Positions 22,391 to 31,991 of a DNA stretch of 64,000 nucleotides are shown here, piece by piece. Both the position numbers and the translations under genes were made by a program. Numbering within the stretch: position 1 is the stretch's first letter; each line of letters starts with the position of its first letter. Source of the DNA: Laccaria trichodermophora (Eukaryota > Basidiomycota > Agaricomycetes > Agaricales > Hydnangiaceae); contig JACTVC010000010.1 in NCBI GenBank assembly GCA_018417955.1, forward strand, positions 694,763 through 758,762. The letters run 5' to 3'. The notes under the pieces are model-generated. The model was not told the DNA's origin, did not search any database, and saw only the letters and a program-made list of their open reading frames with translations.

Positions 22391-22930
22391 AGGCTGTGTT
22401 GTTGGGCAATGCCGCCTCACGCCGGCATTGTCAAATCTTGGCCGGATATCAGCATGCATGATATGCGCGAGCTCACTAACGTCCGTCGCGCGCATGAGTG
22501 TTTACATTTCTCCCTCATCTGCTTCACGCGACGTGCAAGCGCAAACCTCGGGGCCGAGGCGCGTAAATCAGCTCGTGCGAAACCTCTCAGCGGAATCGAT
22601 CGCGCAAGGTCCCAACAATGGCTCCCCTCACCAGTTCTAACATCGTGAAGCGGACAAAAGTCTTCGCGAAAAGTAGTCCAATGACCCGATCTTTCTGAAG
22701 AAGGTGAAAACAAGCGCGAGAGCAGGCTTGATATTGGGTATTTTCAGAAGGGGACCTAGATCTCCGTTATGAGAGGATGATCTCTGACCAGAGAATTCTG
22801 ACCTTGATCAGCCTACTTATTCCTGTTTTACTTAGCCAGAACTTGCATCCACTTATTGCGATTTTCAATAATGATGACATTTCGAAATAAAAAAGTTTCA
22901 AATGTGGTCAGGTCATTTCACACGTGAGAA

Positions 22931-22945
22931 GTCACAATCTGTGAC
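22931..22945. repeat. Left subterminal palindrome of element B
   Basis: GTCACAATCTGTGAC, 75 bases from the left end. A palindrome with the same arms in the other order sits at the same distance from the right end. A candidate protein-binding site, by inference. Confidence 0.5.
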
Positions 22946-22988
22946 AGCGCCAGTCGCGTTTACAGAGGTTTACAGGTTCAACAACTCC

Positions 22989-24382
22989 ATGTCCGACTCC
23001 GATAACGACCACGACGAGGATGTGAATGACGGCTGTAGGTGCCAATTCTACATCCCATTATACTAACACATCTGCTTGTACTTTTGCAGGGGGTCGGAGC
23101 CTTTATAACGACAACAAGGGCATCAAGATGACCATCGTCTTCACGCCTCTTCTCCCACCTCCAGATCCTCGAAAAAAGCGCAGGGCCAACGCGAAGGCAA
23201 CAGTTGTCACGAAGATCGATCACTTCCATGAAGATGTTCCCTTGCGCGATTTCTTGTCCAAAACCATTGGCACCAACCTCAAGCGTGACGATCTGTTCGA
23301 AAACTCGTGGCTTTTTCAAGGACAGGAACTCGACGATGCGGACTCATTTTCACTCTCCTATACTATTCCACGCCGCGTGACTGACCCGGTGGACATCGAT
23401 AACGACAAGGATTATGTACAGATGGTTACTGAAGCTACGAACAAGCCTCCCTTTGAGGTGAAGCTGTTCATTGTTGAGAATCAGGTCCGTTACCCTATCC
23501 AATCTCTGTTCTGTATATTATAATGCACTTATCTAGATAGGAAATGGGGCTGATGAGCTGGAGGAGGAAGCTGAACACGAAGAAGCGGCCGCATCTCGAA
23601 AAAAACAAAAGGTACGCATTTGTATGCACTCTTTTGTCCACCCCTCTTTCTCAAACCCTTGTAGACCAGTATACCTTCAAGAGAAGAGACTGCACAAGCC
23701 AAAATTATACAAGATCTGGAACGCCGTCACCGTTGTGAAGACCGGCAGTGCGGGAAGACACCCTGTTATGTTGCAGGCCCGAACGCCGAGCACATTCACC
23801 TCACTCATATGCATCTGCGTACCTGGGCGGCTGCGATTGTTGTATTCGTACCCTATATTTGTTCTTTCACACTGTGCTAACTCTTTTTCCATATAGGATG
23901 GAAAGATCGAAGCGGTTGATCAAGAAAACCCACCAAACAGCAAGATGTTTGATCCTACTAACAAACAGAACACAGATGATATAAACTTGCTCGCTAAACG
24001 CCGTTTAGCGCAAAATCGTGATCGCGAGGCTCCTTCGATCACCGTGAACTTTCCTGGATTCGCAGACATATTCCGACCACCTAACACACCCCTACCAGTG
24101 CCCGCTCTAGCACCTGCTGTTCCTGCTCGTGCTTCTCCAATCAACTCCCCGCGCCGGCGTGTCCCTCCACCGCCCATGAAATTGGATGACTTTTGTTGGC
24201 GGTATGACCTCTCGGATGGAATCAAGGAGAAGCTTCGCAACATACAGATTGCTGGGCCGCATGTTCTTCGCCTTATTTCTGATCCCGATTTTCGAAGTGA
24301 AGGGAAATTGTCAATTGGAGAGCTGGCCTCTGTTCGTGATGCGCAACTCCGCTGGAATCATGACTTCGCAACTCATACTTAG
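22989..24382 (+). CDS. Partner gene of element B: Cys/His motif plus SAM-like C-terminus
   Basis: Exons 22989-23034, 23090-23484, 23537-23611, 23665-23838, 23897-24382 (1176 nt, 391 aa), with no internal stop. Order: acidic start (MSDSDNDHDEDVND); a region with WLFQGQELDDADSFSLSYTI that may be ubiquitin/PB1-like; an acidic-to-basic linker ending SRKKQK; a Cys/His block HRCEDRQC...PCYV...EHIHLTHMHL ending TWAAAI; a proline-rich linker; and a helical C-terminus (WRYDLSDGIKEKLRN, HVLRLISD) that looks SAM-like. It aligns along its whole length with the minus-strand gene of element A, and intron positions agree, for example after WAAAI and WASAI. It converges on the transposase. I know no name or function for the family. 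Confidence 0.8.
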
Positions 24383-24457
24383 TGTACTTGATACCTGCTT
24401 GATGATACTTTGCTCTGACAACTGATAATTACAGACAATTTGTACAGTACTTTACAT

Positions 24458-25524
24458 TCAAACATAACCTGTGTGTCGAAAAAATCCCCATGTCATCTCT
24501 GGGGTGATCTCTTCACAGGCTTTGTATAACTCGTAGTAATGGGACTTGTACGTAAAGAATGATAGCCCACAACGACGGAGGTGAGATTTGATGACCGAGA
24601 AAGCCAGTTCAATTGGCTGATAATCAGGAGAGTACGGCGGGAGGTATTCAATTATACAGCCTGTCATGTCTATCATGACAGGTACAATGGAATGTGATTG
24701 TTGACTTACCGTAACTGTGTACCAGGGCTGTGACCTCCTCAGAATGATGGATTTTGGCGTTATCGAGAAGAAGGACGCTGCGAGGACCAGGGAATGGGGT
24801 CGTGAGGGGAAGCTGAGAGAAAAATTAGTTATTGTATCACTAAACTGCATTCAAGATCACGTACCACATCATCACGGAGGTATTCAAGGAACGTGTCATG
24901 TCTCAAAGAGCCCTCAACGACTCTTGACGCGATGATTCCCTCATCTAGAGCCAGGGCAGCAATCATGGAATATCTGCGTCTCCGAACAAAAGGGTCATGT
25001 TGTTCAACCCATTCCCCAACAGGGGCCCTACCCCACAACCGAGTGTACGTGCGATCATCTTTTGATACCTCATCAATTGGAAGCAGGTAATTTGGAGGGT
25101 ATTGACCGATGCGACGGATAAAATCGGCACGTAGGAAGGGGTCCCTTTCAGCAGCCATCTTTTGGACATGTTTGACATTGAGCCCAGCACGTTCAAGTGT
25201 CCGATGAAGGGTAGTGAGTGACACAGAGAGCTCGCGATGTTGTTCTAGTCGTCGTGAATATTCATCTAAGAAGAGGGTGGGCTTATGTCGTGCTAGTCGC
25301 AGCAGATAATCACAGTCCCTTCTAGCGAGTGTCCTAGGCCGGCCACGGCCAATAGCTTCCGCTTTAGCGACGCTTCCAGTGTGTAGTTTTCGGTGACGAG
25401 CGCGGTATAAAGTGCGGACGGAGAAGCCTGTAATTGCAGCGATGTTGTAGACAGTATCACGTCCACGGTCCACGAGTCGCAGCGCTGCTTCTTTCAGATC
25501 ATCACTGATCTTTCGATAGACCAT
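24458..25524 (-). CDS. DD34E Tc1/mariner-type transposase of element B
   Basis: Three exons: 25524-24865, 24812-24710 and 24660-24458 (966 nt, 321 aa), the usual size for Tc1/mariner transposases. The N-terminal helix-turn-helix includes VYNIAAITGFSVRTLYRARH and a GRPR-type hook (IGRGRPRTLARRD). The catalytic triad is complete: D in LLPIDEVSKDD, D in LLLDNAKIHHS and E in SPDYQPIELAF, 34 residues between the last two. It has the same exon layout and intron phases as the interrupted copy in element A. Introns begin GTACGT and GTAAGT. No stop or frameshift was found, so the enzyme may be active. Confidence 0.92.
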
Positions 25525-25596
25525 AGATGAGTGGTGGAAGGAGTTTCCGACGACAAAGCTTCGTGGAGGTGCGCAAGAGGTGCTGAAAGAGGACGT

Positions 25597-25611
25597 GTGA
25601 CATTATGTCAC
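25597..25611. repeat. Right subterminal palindrome of element B
   Basis: GTGACATTATGTCAC, 73 bases from the right end, counterpart of the left palindrome. Confidence 0.5.
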
Positions 25612-25794
25612 GCACGCGGCTCACAAAGGTCAGCTTATTTGAAACTTATTTATTTCTAAACGTCATCATTATTGAAAATCGCTATAATGTTATTATGTTC
25701 TACTATAAGTAAACAGTTTGTGCTTATCTACTGAGGGAGCGGCGAGCCTCCGTCGCGACAAGAAGGCTGTGGACCGTCGACCGAAAGCGGAAAT

Positions 25795-25865
25795 CGCTTT
25801 AAAGCAACTTTAGGTTTAAAGTCCTTTAAAGTCGGCTATTTCCGACTTTAAAGCACTTTGAACTT
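25795..25865 (-). repeat. Right subterminal TTTAA-rich repeats of the hAT-like element
   Basis: CTTTAAAGCAACTTTAG, GTCCTTTAAAGTCGG and GACTTTAAAGCACTTTG in succession, including the inverted pair CTTTAAAGTCGG / CCGACTTTAAAG. Confidence 0.6.
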
Positions 25866-26626
25866 TGCTTTGCGGCAACACTAGACGCAGTAGTGCCAAC
25901 CTTTATGAAAACAGCTGTAATCCCAAAATGGGAAGCCACCTTATTTTTAGAAAACGCACCATCCTCAGCGATTTTGTTGAAGTCCTGTGGCTCGGCACTG
26001 GGCCTATCTTAATACAACATATTTTATGCTTTCTTGCAATCTTTATAAAGGTGGTTGAAAGAGAAGAGAAGAGGGACAATGCATTTCTAAGTAGAGTTCT
26101 AGTATTCTGCTGCAACTAAAATAAAGATACGAGGACTGTCGACGTCGCCTTGGAACTATGATGTAAAGGGCTAAAAAACGCACCTACAGCTGAACATTCA
26201 GCTGCTCTGCTAAACTTCCATGAGCGCTTCTCTTTGCTCAATGATGCTTCCTCAGGCTCAGCCGCTCACGACCTACTGCTCAAGGCGGAACGTCGCTCGT
26301 TCTCTATCGTCCTTCCAAGTGCATTCTAAGAAGTTGTATGGTAACGGGGGGCTAGCGTTTTCATATTGTGGGCGGCGGGTTCCTGTTGCGAGGATTATGT
26401 CGATTTGTTGTATTCGGATGCCAGTCTGGGCCTGAAAGAATGTTTGTTAGAAAGACTTATGAATATAGGAAAGACAAGAAAATACCTTTACAAGGCAGTT
26501 TGTATAAGGATGAGGCTGGCGAGCTCCTGTAAGTAGTCGTAGTTGAGTCGGAACCTTGGCGGGGATGAGCAAACTTGAGCAAATCACGACACCAAACATC
26601 GTTTGTTTGGTTTCTTCCTAATAATA

Positions 26627-26822
26627 GGCTTCCCATTTTGGGATTAGAGTTTGAGGCGGAATCTCAAAAGTGATGTCACAACTAAGGCCAAACGAAAGGA
26701 TCCTGGATCCCTGTCCGGAATAGGCAAGGAATAGGCCAGAGTGTGATATCTCAGGTCCAGCTCAAACACAGCCAAATACGATTTTAAAAATTTCACGCTG
26801 CAAAGCATTATGCAAGGCACTG
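26627..26822 (-). repeat. Right inverted-repeat arm of element D (uninterrupted copy)
   Basis: Inverted copy of the left arm plus its continuation. Because it lacks element A, it shows what the left arm looked like before A entered: CCGCCTCAAAC, two bases, then TAATCCCAAAATGGGAAGCC. Confidence 0.75.
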
Positions 26823-27057
26823 TAATAGATACAAGCGCAACCAAAGTGCAACAAGTTGCAACGTGTGAGGCGTATTATTACGGCTCACCACCTCGAACCT
26901 GGCGCACTCCACTCTGTGAAGCCGGCACATAGCACTGATAGCAGCCTATTATAGCAGCCCATAAGAGGTCATTGGGTGGCCTTCGGGCCGGATCGGACGA
27001 CCAATTTTGATCCCGCCGATCGATCTAGATCTCTTTGCAAATTCAACAAGCCGCATA

Positions 27058-29371
27058 ATGACAGAAGAAACTGAAGGTTCTTGCGAGATGCCTTCATCGT
27101 TCATGCAACACCAACTAACAGAACGTTCGCCTCACAGGCCAGTTTAAGGGTTCGAATCATGGTTATCAGCCCTCTCGATATGATGACCCTTCTGCTGCTC
27201 TCTGGTCTACATATCTCACCAAAGCAGAGCAATGCGACAAAAATCTTGCCGAGAATTGGAAAGGCGACATGGATGCAATCCTCATATTTGTGCACAGTTA
27301 TTTCTATCTTTCAAGTATACCTAGAACTTAATGCCTTCTCCTTCTCTCACAGGCTGGTCTCTTCTCTGCCGTTGTCACGACTTTTATCATTGAAAGTTAT
27401 AAAGATCTAATGCCAGATTCAAATGCTTCCACCATTAACCTCTTGGCACAGATATCCCAACAACTATCACTTATGTCCAATGTCACCAACGCCGTCGATA
27501 CCCTGTCACTACCTCTACCGACGACGTTAACTTCCTTTACACCAACCAAGTCAGCGACAGCCTGTAACATTCTATGGTTCTTAAGTCTGGCCTTCAGCCT
27601 CACCTGTGCCCTCTCCGCTACTCTCGTGGAAGGGTGGGCCCGGTACTACCTGAATGCAACACATAGCAGGCCAGCCCCACAAGATCGCGCGAGAATCAGC
27701 TCTTACTTGTACAGAGGTGTGAAGAAATACAAGATGGCCGCCGTCGTCGAAATAATCCCGTTTCTTCTCCACATCTCTCTCTTCCTCTTTTTCGCTGGGC
27801 TCGTCCTTTTCGTATTGCCAGTGAAGTCGACGATCGGATATCTCATGCTGGGCATGCTCATACTCTGTTGCCTACTGTACACCCTCATCACAACCCTTCC
27901 GATTTTCCAACTCGATTGCCCTTACTGGACTCCCGTTACAAGCATCTGCTGGCATGTCCTCAGGCGACTCCATCTTTTGAGACATCAAGATATCGATGGG
28001 AATGATACCGAAATCCAGTGTTCCATGGTGGAGGCTCGAGCAATCTTATCAACAGAAATCACTTCCAAACGTGATGTTCGTGACGCAGATGCCATGTGCT
28101 GGACCATCAGTAGTCTCCGTGAAGACTGCGAATTTGAGTCCTTTGTGCAAGTCATCCCAAGTGTCGTTTCCGGGTTTGATTACAGCGCCAAGTTGCTCCT
28201 GCATAATTTATTGCATCACCATGATATCGCCGTTAAACTTGGCCATCGAATACCACGACTTCTGATGACATGTACAACTGGATTCTTAACTCCACTTGTT
28301 TGTAAAAAAAGGGCCCTAACTTGCCTGAAAGCGATATGGTCATTAACTATGCTATCTATGCCTACAGACAAGGCATCCTTTCTTGATTCTCGAAGACAGC
28401 TTCGATTTGACAAAGACACGCTTCACTTGCTGAATGTTATCAAGAAAGAGATGCCCACCGTCCGTGATTTTGTCTCCTCTACGTTGACAGTCGTCTCGCG
28501 AAGCTTTTTGGATAATCACATCAATCGATCGAGAGCCCTGCAACAGAAGGTGTTGAGCACAATCGAAACAAACCACTGCCAGACCTCTCAACGTCATGTT
28601 GCAGTATTCTCCGAGGGCAAGCTGCGACGGTTCAGTCAAGAGATGTTGGACGGCTTGAAGCGAACAACCGAAATTTTGGAGAAGTATGTTTCTGAAGGCA
28701 GGTTGATGACAGTCCCTCTCCCATACGTCATGATGGAGGCCATCGCCAACTGTCATTTCCGTTTAGTATCCACTGCGCTCAGTGGCCCCCTCCAGCAAGA
28801 CTTGAACGAGGAGGTACTTCAATCTTTAGAGAAATTTCAAGTCCTACTCAATCAAGCAGGCTTCTGTCTGTTATTGGATTATGTCGCTGAGCTGCTGCCC
28901 TCAGTGGGCAGTTTGCCTCATGAAGCATTCAATACACTACGACGCACCTTCTTTCGGATTGAGACTACGCCCGTCAATCATCGATCGCAAGCATTGTTTG
29001 TCACCTACGTCGAAGAAGTACTTGGATACTCAGGCTCCACAGGGCTTCCCCAGAACATCATTGACATATTGCTCGCATTGACTCGCGTTTTGGATGACCC
29101 CATTTGCATAACAAAAGCGAAGAAAGTCCTCGATCACTATGTGATTCTCAATTCGAACGAGGCGGCAGTCAACGCTTTGGCGAAGCTCAATGAAAGCTCG
29201 CCGCTTCACGCCCAAGACTCACCACTTTTAGATCTGTTGAGCTCTCACATATACTCTGACATGAAGGTAGGCGGGGACCCAACACGTTCGCCACCGCGTG
29301 TCCGGGCCAAACGTTCCGCCCAGCAATGGTCCGCGCCGTTGTACATAAATTATACGCCCGATGGTGCGTAG
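27058..29371 (+). CDS. DUF6535 membrane protein of agarics
   Basis: Exons 27058-27076, 27138-27289, 27353-29371 (2190 nt, 729 aa). The conserved N-terminal DUF6535 block is clear: NWKGDMDAILIFAGLFSAVV then FIIESYKDLMPDS. Membrane segments follow at about residues 110-130 (ILWFLSLAFSLTCALSATLV), 165-190 (IIPFLLHISLFLFFAGLVLF) and 195-215 (LGMLILCCLLYTLITTLPIF). The rest is a soluble helical region with no motif I know. The family is expanded in Agaricomycetes and has no established function. The first intron uses a weak GTTCTT donor but is needed to join MTEETEG to QFKGSN. The gene starts 234 bases outside element D and ends 62 bases from its convergent neighbour. Confidence 0.85.
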
Positions 29372-29433
29372 GCGGATGAGTGCGCAACCCATACATATCT
29401 GCTACAGCAAGTGCGACGATTCTAAATGTCATA

Positions 29434-30915
29434 TTAGCATGTCCGTTCGATAACAATCTCAGTGAGTATGTCTAAAGCCATCTTGGTGTCACTGTCCGGC
29501 AGGAAGTGTAGCGCTTCCCGCGCTCTATCAGCATATGATTGAGCAAGAATCCGAGTGCGCTCGATGCCCGATGTCCTGCGAACAATATCGACGGCCTATC
29601 AAGGAGATGAACAATTAATAAATGATCTCTTGTGGCCAGATTATGAACTGACCCGCTCAACGTCGCCGTCATGGGAAAAATTCCGCTGAATTAAAGGTTG
29701 GATCTCGGGGTTTTCCTCCCATGCGTAAAGTGCAGGACCTGTTGCTAATCCAAGCCTGACATTCGATGGGCCTTTTTCATAGTCTAGTGTATCTTCTAAA
29801 ATCTAAGAGGGCTCAGAGATCCTTTCATGATGGATCAGAAGAAGACAAACCTGGTATGCGATGCCCAAATTCCGACCATAGGCGTACGCGACTTCTTTTA
29901 ATATCCCCGATTCTCCACAGCCTCCAAGGATAACGGCAGCCCTAGCACCCTTCGCCATCAAGCTTGCCGTCTTCAGGTATGTTTTTTTGAGGTATGAATC
30001 CCAAGCAGCTGCAGGCGTTTGGGGCCCAGCTCCAACTCCCAGTTCAGGTGTTTGCACGTTGCCCATGCTCAATATCTCCCCCTCCACCACATTCGATATC
30101 ACGCTCGCAATAAGTTCTACCACCTCACTCTCTCCCAACTGTGAAAGGGCCGTGCTAGCGCGGCCCAAGAGGAAGTCGCCCCCGAGAATAGCGAGTTTGT
30201 TTCCGAACCCATGCGCAGCTGCGGGATTTACCTTGCCGTCCGTCTCTGTGACAACACCATCGTGCAGCGTGGATGCGATATGTATCATTTCAACGATTTG
30301 AGCAAGACGAATCTGAGTAGGGAGGAGTATTGGCGGGGAGACGATGCACGGTGTGGTTGTGCGGGATGAGGAGGGTGGTATGAGAGCATCAGAACGGGGA
30401 GACGTGCGTTGCAACTGAAAGACAGATTCAAAAGACGAGGTAGTGTCAGGCATGCTTGGATTCCATTCGTAAAGAACGTCAGGTCTCATCAGTGGTCTGT
30501 CGAGCCTTTCGGAGTGTCCAAACTCGCGTTCGCAATGCACTTCCCAATGCTTTCGATCCCAGTGCGTCCCCAGTCCATTAGTCGCGCGTGAAAGTAGTAG
30601 AACTAGAAGAGACCGAAGTTGTTTTGAGGGTTGTAGGAAGTAATAATTTGCAATGTCCGTCAAGCCGGGTTGCGTCGAGCCCAACAAGTCGAGGAGGTTG
30701 CTTCTAAGGTGGTTCAGCTCTGGCGCTACGAGGAGGTAAGGATCCCGTCTGGGCTCTTTTTGTGGCTGGATGAAAGGCTCGCGACGGAATGGAATGGGCT
30801 CCGATACGCTCGCGTTCTGTTCTATTTTCTGTGCGAGAACGCCCAATTTCCGTCGTTGACATCGCGTGACTGAAACGAGACGGCCTTGGCACAAAGACGC
30901 GCAAAAAAGTCGCAT
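29434..30915 (-). CDS. Prenyl diphosphate synthase-like protein (Coq1 family) with altered aspartate motifs
   Basis: Exons 30915-29851, 29802-29653, 29595-29434 (1377 nt, 458 aa). The N-terminus is basic and could be a mitochondrial presequence. The Coq1 fold is clear: NYYFLQPSKQLRSLLVLLLS, FGNKLAILGGDFLLGRAS, VVELIASVISNVVEGEI, KTYLKTASLMAKGARAAV. The first aspartate-rich motif, normally DDxxD(x4)RR, reads LHDGVVTETDGKVN, so the second and third Asp and the arginines are gone. The second motif, normally DDxxD, reads EDTLD. Family knowledge: Coq1 makes the ubiquinone side chain in mitochondria, and non-catalytic partners (Dlp1/PDSS2) lack these motifs. The protein may therefore be a regulatory subunit or a decayed enzyme. 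Confidence 0.82.
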
Positions 30916-31330
30916 CTTGTGCAGGGGAGAGAAGGGAGGGAGAGAAGACGTCGGACGGGCTGTCCAGCGACGACCTCACAGGCCTGGAGGGGATTTCAAC
31001 CGCGATGACGACGGGGAAGGACGATGACACTTGAATGACAGGGTAATTCCCGCAATTCTCCATCAAAGCACATTGAAAATCAGGCGCACTTGATTAGATA
31101 GTATAATTGCTACATAACGTCTATATCCCTGGTGATACATATGCTTGCGAAAAGGTATTCTACTCTATCTATGAAATAAATATGACGAGTGTTCAATGAC
31201 GTGCAAAATAAAGATAAGAAAGTGTAATAAATGACCATGAGAGCAGTTGGATATGCAAGGTAAAACCAAGATGGAAGGAAAGGTCGACATGAAGTTTTCC
31301 AGGCTGTGCAAGGATGCAGATGTCACAAGC
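30916..31330. other. Spacer between two minus-strand genes
   Basis: 415 bases that should hold the promoter of the prenyl-synthase-like gene and the 3' region of the roadblock gene. No exon or repeat is supported. Confidence 0.5.
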
Positions 31331-31926
31331 TTAAGAACGGGTGACGGAGAGGGGAGATTTGTTGGATTTCAAAGAGGATGTGGGAGCTGGAGGGGAGGAT
31401 AACAATGGTCCAAATTTGCTGAGCTCTTTAGCCAGATGTGCAGCTAATGCAGTTCCCTACCGAAAAAAAACTGTTACTTTCTTTTTACATCAACACAATC
31501 CGAGCCGACAGACCTTATTGTGCAATTCCTCCCATTCCACGGTATCAGTGGCATTCAAAGCCAGGAGCATAATTGGAGATCGTATTTCTCCCTGAGATTC
31601 TACGGAATCTTCAAGTGTCTCCATTACAGGGAACACAATAATGCGCCCAAGCTTCGCATGACGCTAGGTGAGCAACATTGGTGGGAGAAACGCGGATGAT
31701 GACTTTAACCTACCTCGCTGTCGACCATCCCAAACCCTCCTTCCTTTGTTTCTTTCCAAACCTCTCCGCTAAGTCCAACAACAATGTAAATTTCGTCTTT
31801 GGGTCTTGGTGGGTCAGAGGCAGCAGAAATCAATTCTCCAGCTGGCGTGTGGAGGACGACTGTATGGAAGTGGGGAGGAGAAAGTATCCGAAGGAGTAAG
31901 CCATGAAGCGTCGCCAACGCCAACAT
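31331..31926 (-). CDS. Roadblock/LC7-domain protein (LAMTOR2-like)
   Basis: Exons 31926-31714, 31663-31514 and 31456-31331 (489 nt, 162 aa). The fold signature of roadblock proteins is visible: an N-terminal helix (MLALATLHGLLLRIL), then a five-strand sheet with VVLHTPAGELISAAS, EIYIVVGLSGEVWKE and LGRIIVFPVMETL. The tail (ALAAHLAKELSKFGPLLSS) ends in a short Ser-rich stretch. It resembles LAMTOR2, the Ragulator subunit that helps dock TORC1-regulating GTPases on vacuole or lysosome membranes; a dynein light-chain roadblock protein is the alternative. Intron ends restore the domain without a gap. Confidence 0.7.
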
Positions 31927-31964
31927 GGTTGAAAATAAGGAACGGCTGTGCAGTCAAAGCAATA

Positions 31965-31991
31965 TTCAAGCTTCAAGCTTCAAGCTTCAAG
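31965..31991. repeat. Short tandem repeat, TTCAAGC x about 4
   Basis: 27 bases made of a 7-base unit, TTCAAGC, just ahead of the roadblock gene. Likely replication slippage; no function inferred. Confidence 0.85.

Larger units (their letters stand above)
22856..25684. mobile_element. Element B: apparently intact two-gene Tc1/mariner-type transposon
   Basis: Ends are inverted: left T-T-GCGATTTTCAATAATGATGA and right, on the minus strand, T-A-GCGATTTTCAATAATGATGA, with similarity running about 60 bases. TA flanks both ends (22854-22855; 25685-25686). The element is 2829 bp. A 15-bp palindrome lies about 75 bases inside each end: GTCAC-AATCT-GTGAC at 22931-22945 and GTGAC-ATTAT-GTCAC at 25597-25611. 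It holds a partner gene on the plus strand and a DD34E transposase on the minus strand, 75 bases apart tail to tail. Nothing visible disables either gene or end. Confidence 0.85.
22300..25883. mobile_element. hAT-like element inserted in the right terminal repeat of element A
   Basis: Ends are inverted: TAGTGTTGCCGCAAAG at 22300 and on the minus strand from 25883, about 22 bases with one difference. An exact 8-bp target duplication, GACGCAGT, flanks it (22292-22299; 25884-25891). An 8-bp duplication and a TAGTG end are hallmarks of the hAT superfamily. Subterminal sequence is packed with CTTTAAAG-type motifs on both sides (about 22318-22390; 25795-25865). No hAT transposase is encoded. Without element B inside it, it is about 0.75 kb, so it is a non-autonomous hAT element that later received B. 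Confidence 0.88.
18293..25917. mobile_element. Element A: two-gene Tc1/mariner-type transposon, broken by three insertions
   Basis: Bounded by TA (18291-18292 and 25918-25919). Terminal inverted repeats start CAGCTGTTTTCATAAAGGTT and match over 43 bases with one difference; the right copy is split by the hAT-like insertion. Without inserts C, E and hAT the element is about 3.1 kb. It carries a DD34E transposase gene on the plus strand and a partner gene on the minus strand, convergent. CAAATTTG motifs lie inside both ends (18343-18350; 22231-22238, 22242-22249, 22260-22267). The right TIR is interrupted and the transposase is broken, so A is not expected to move on its own. Confidence 0.85.
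18183..26822. mobile_element. Element D: outermost long-inverted-repeat element, TA target, interrupted by A
   Basis: The left arm (18183-18292) starts CAGTGTCTTGCATAATGCTT. The right end, read on the minus strand from 26822, starts CAGTGCCTTGCATAATGCTT, and the match continues with scattered differences for about 80 bases. Both ends are flanked by TA (18181-18182; 26823-26824). The arms also share CCGCCTCAAAC (left about 18278-18288; right, minus strand, about 26652-26662). Element A sits in the left arm. Without it D is about 1.0 kb, with roughly 0.7 kb between the arms (25941-26626) and no convincing coding sequence, so it is probably non-autonomous. The right arm carries about 60-70 extra bases relative to the left. 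Confidence 0.75.

Noticed and set aside
22300..25883. Reading the hAT-like element as a third TA-class element flanked by TA
   Set aside because: A TA reading would need GACGCAGT to have been duplicated by chance at the target. The left repeat of element A shows only one copy, so an 8-bp duplication fits far better.
26644..26844. Minus-strand 66-codon frame with hydrophobic segments as a membrane peptide gene
   Set aside because: It coincides with the right inverted-repeat arm of element D, and the left arm does not keep the frame.
27058..29371. DUF6535 gene as cargo of the transposon nest
   Set aside because: It starts 234 bases outside the right TA of element D and no further inverted repeat encloses it.
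31965..31991. CRISPR-like or regulatory direct repeats
   Set aside because: Only about four perfect 7-base units with no spacers in a eukaryotic genome; a slippage repeat.
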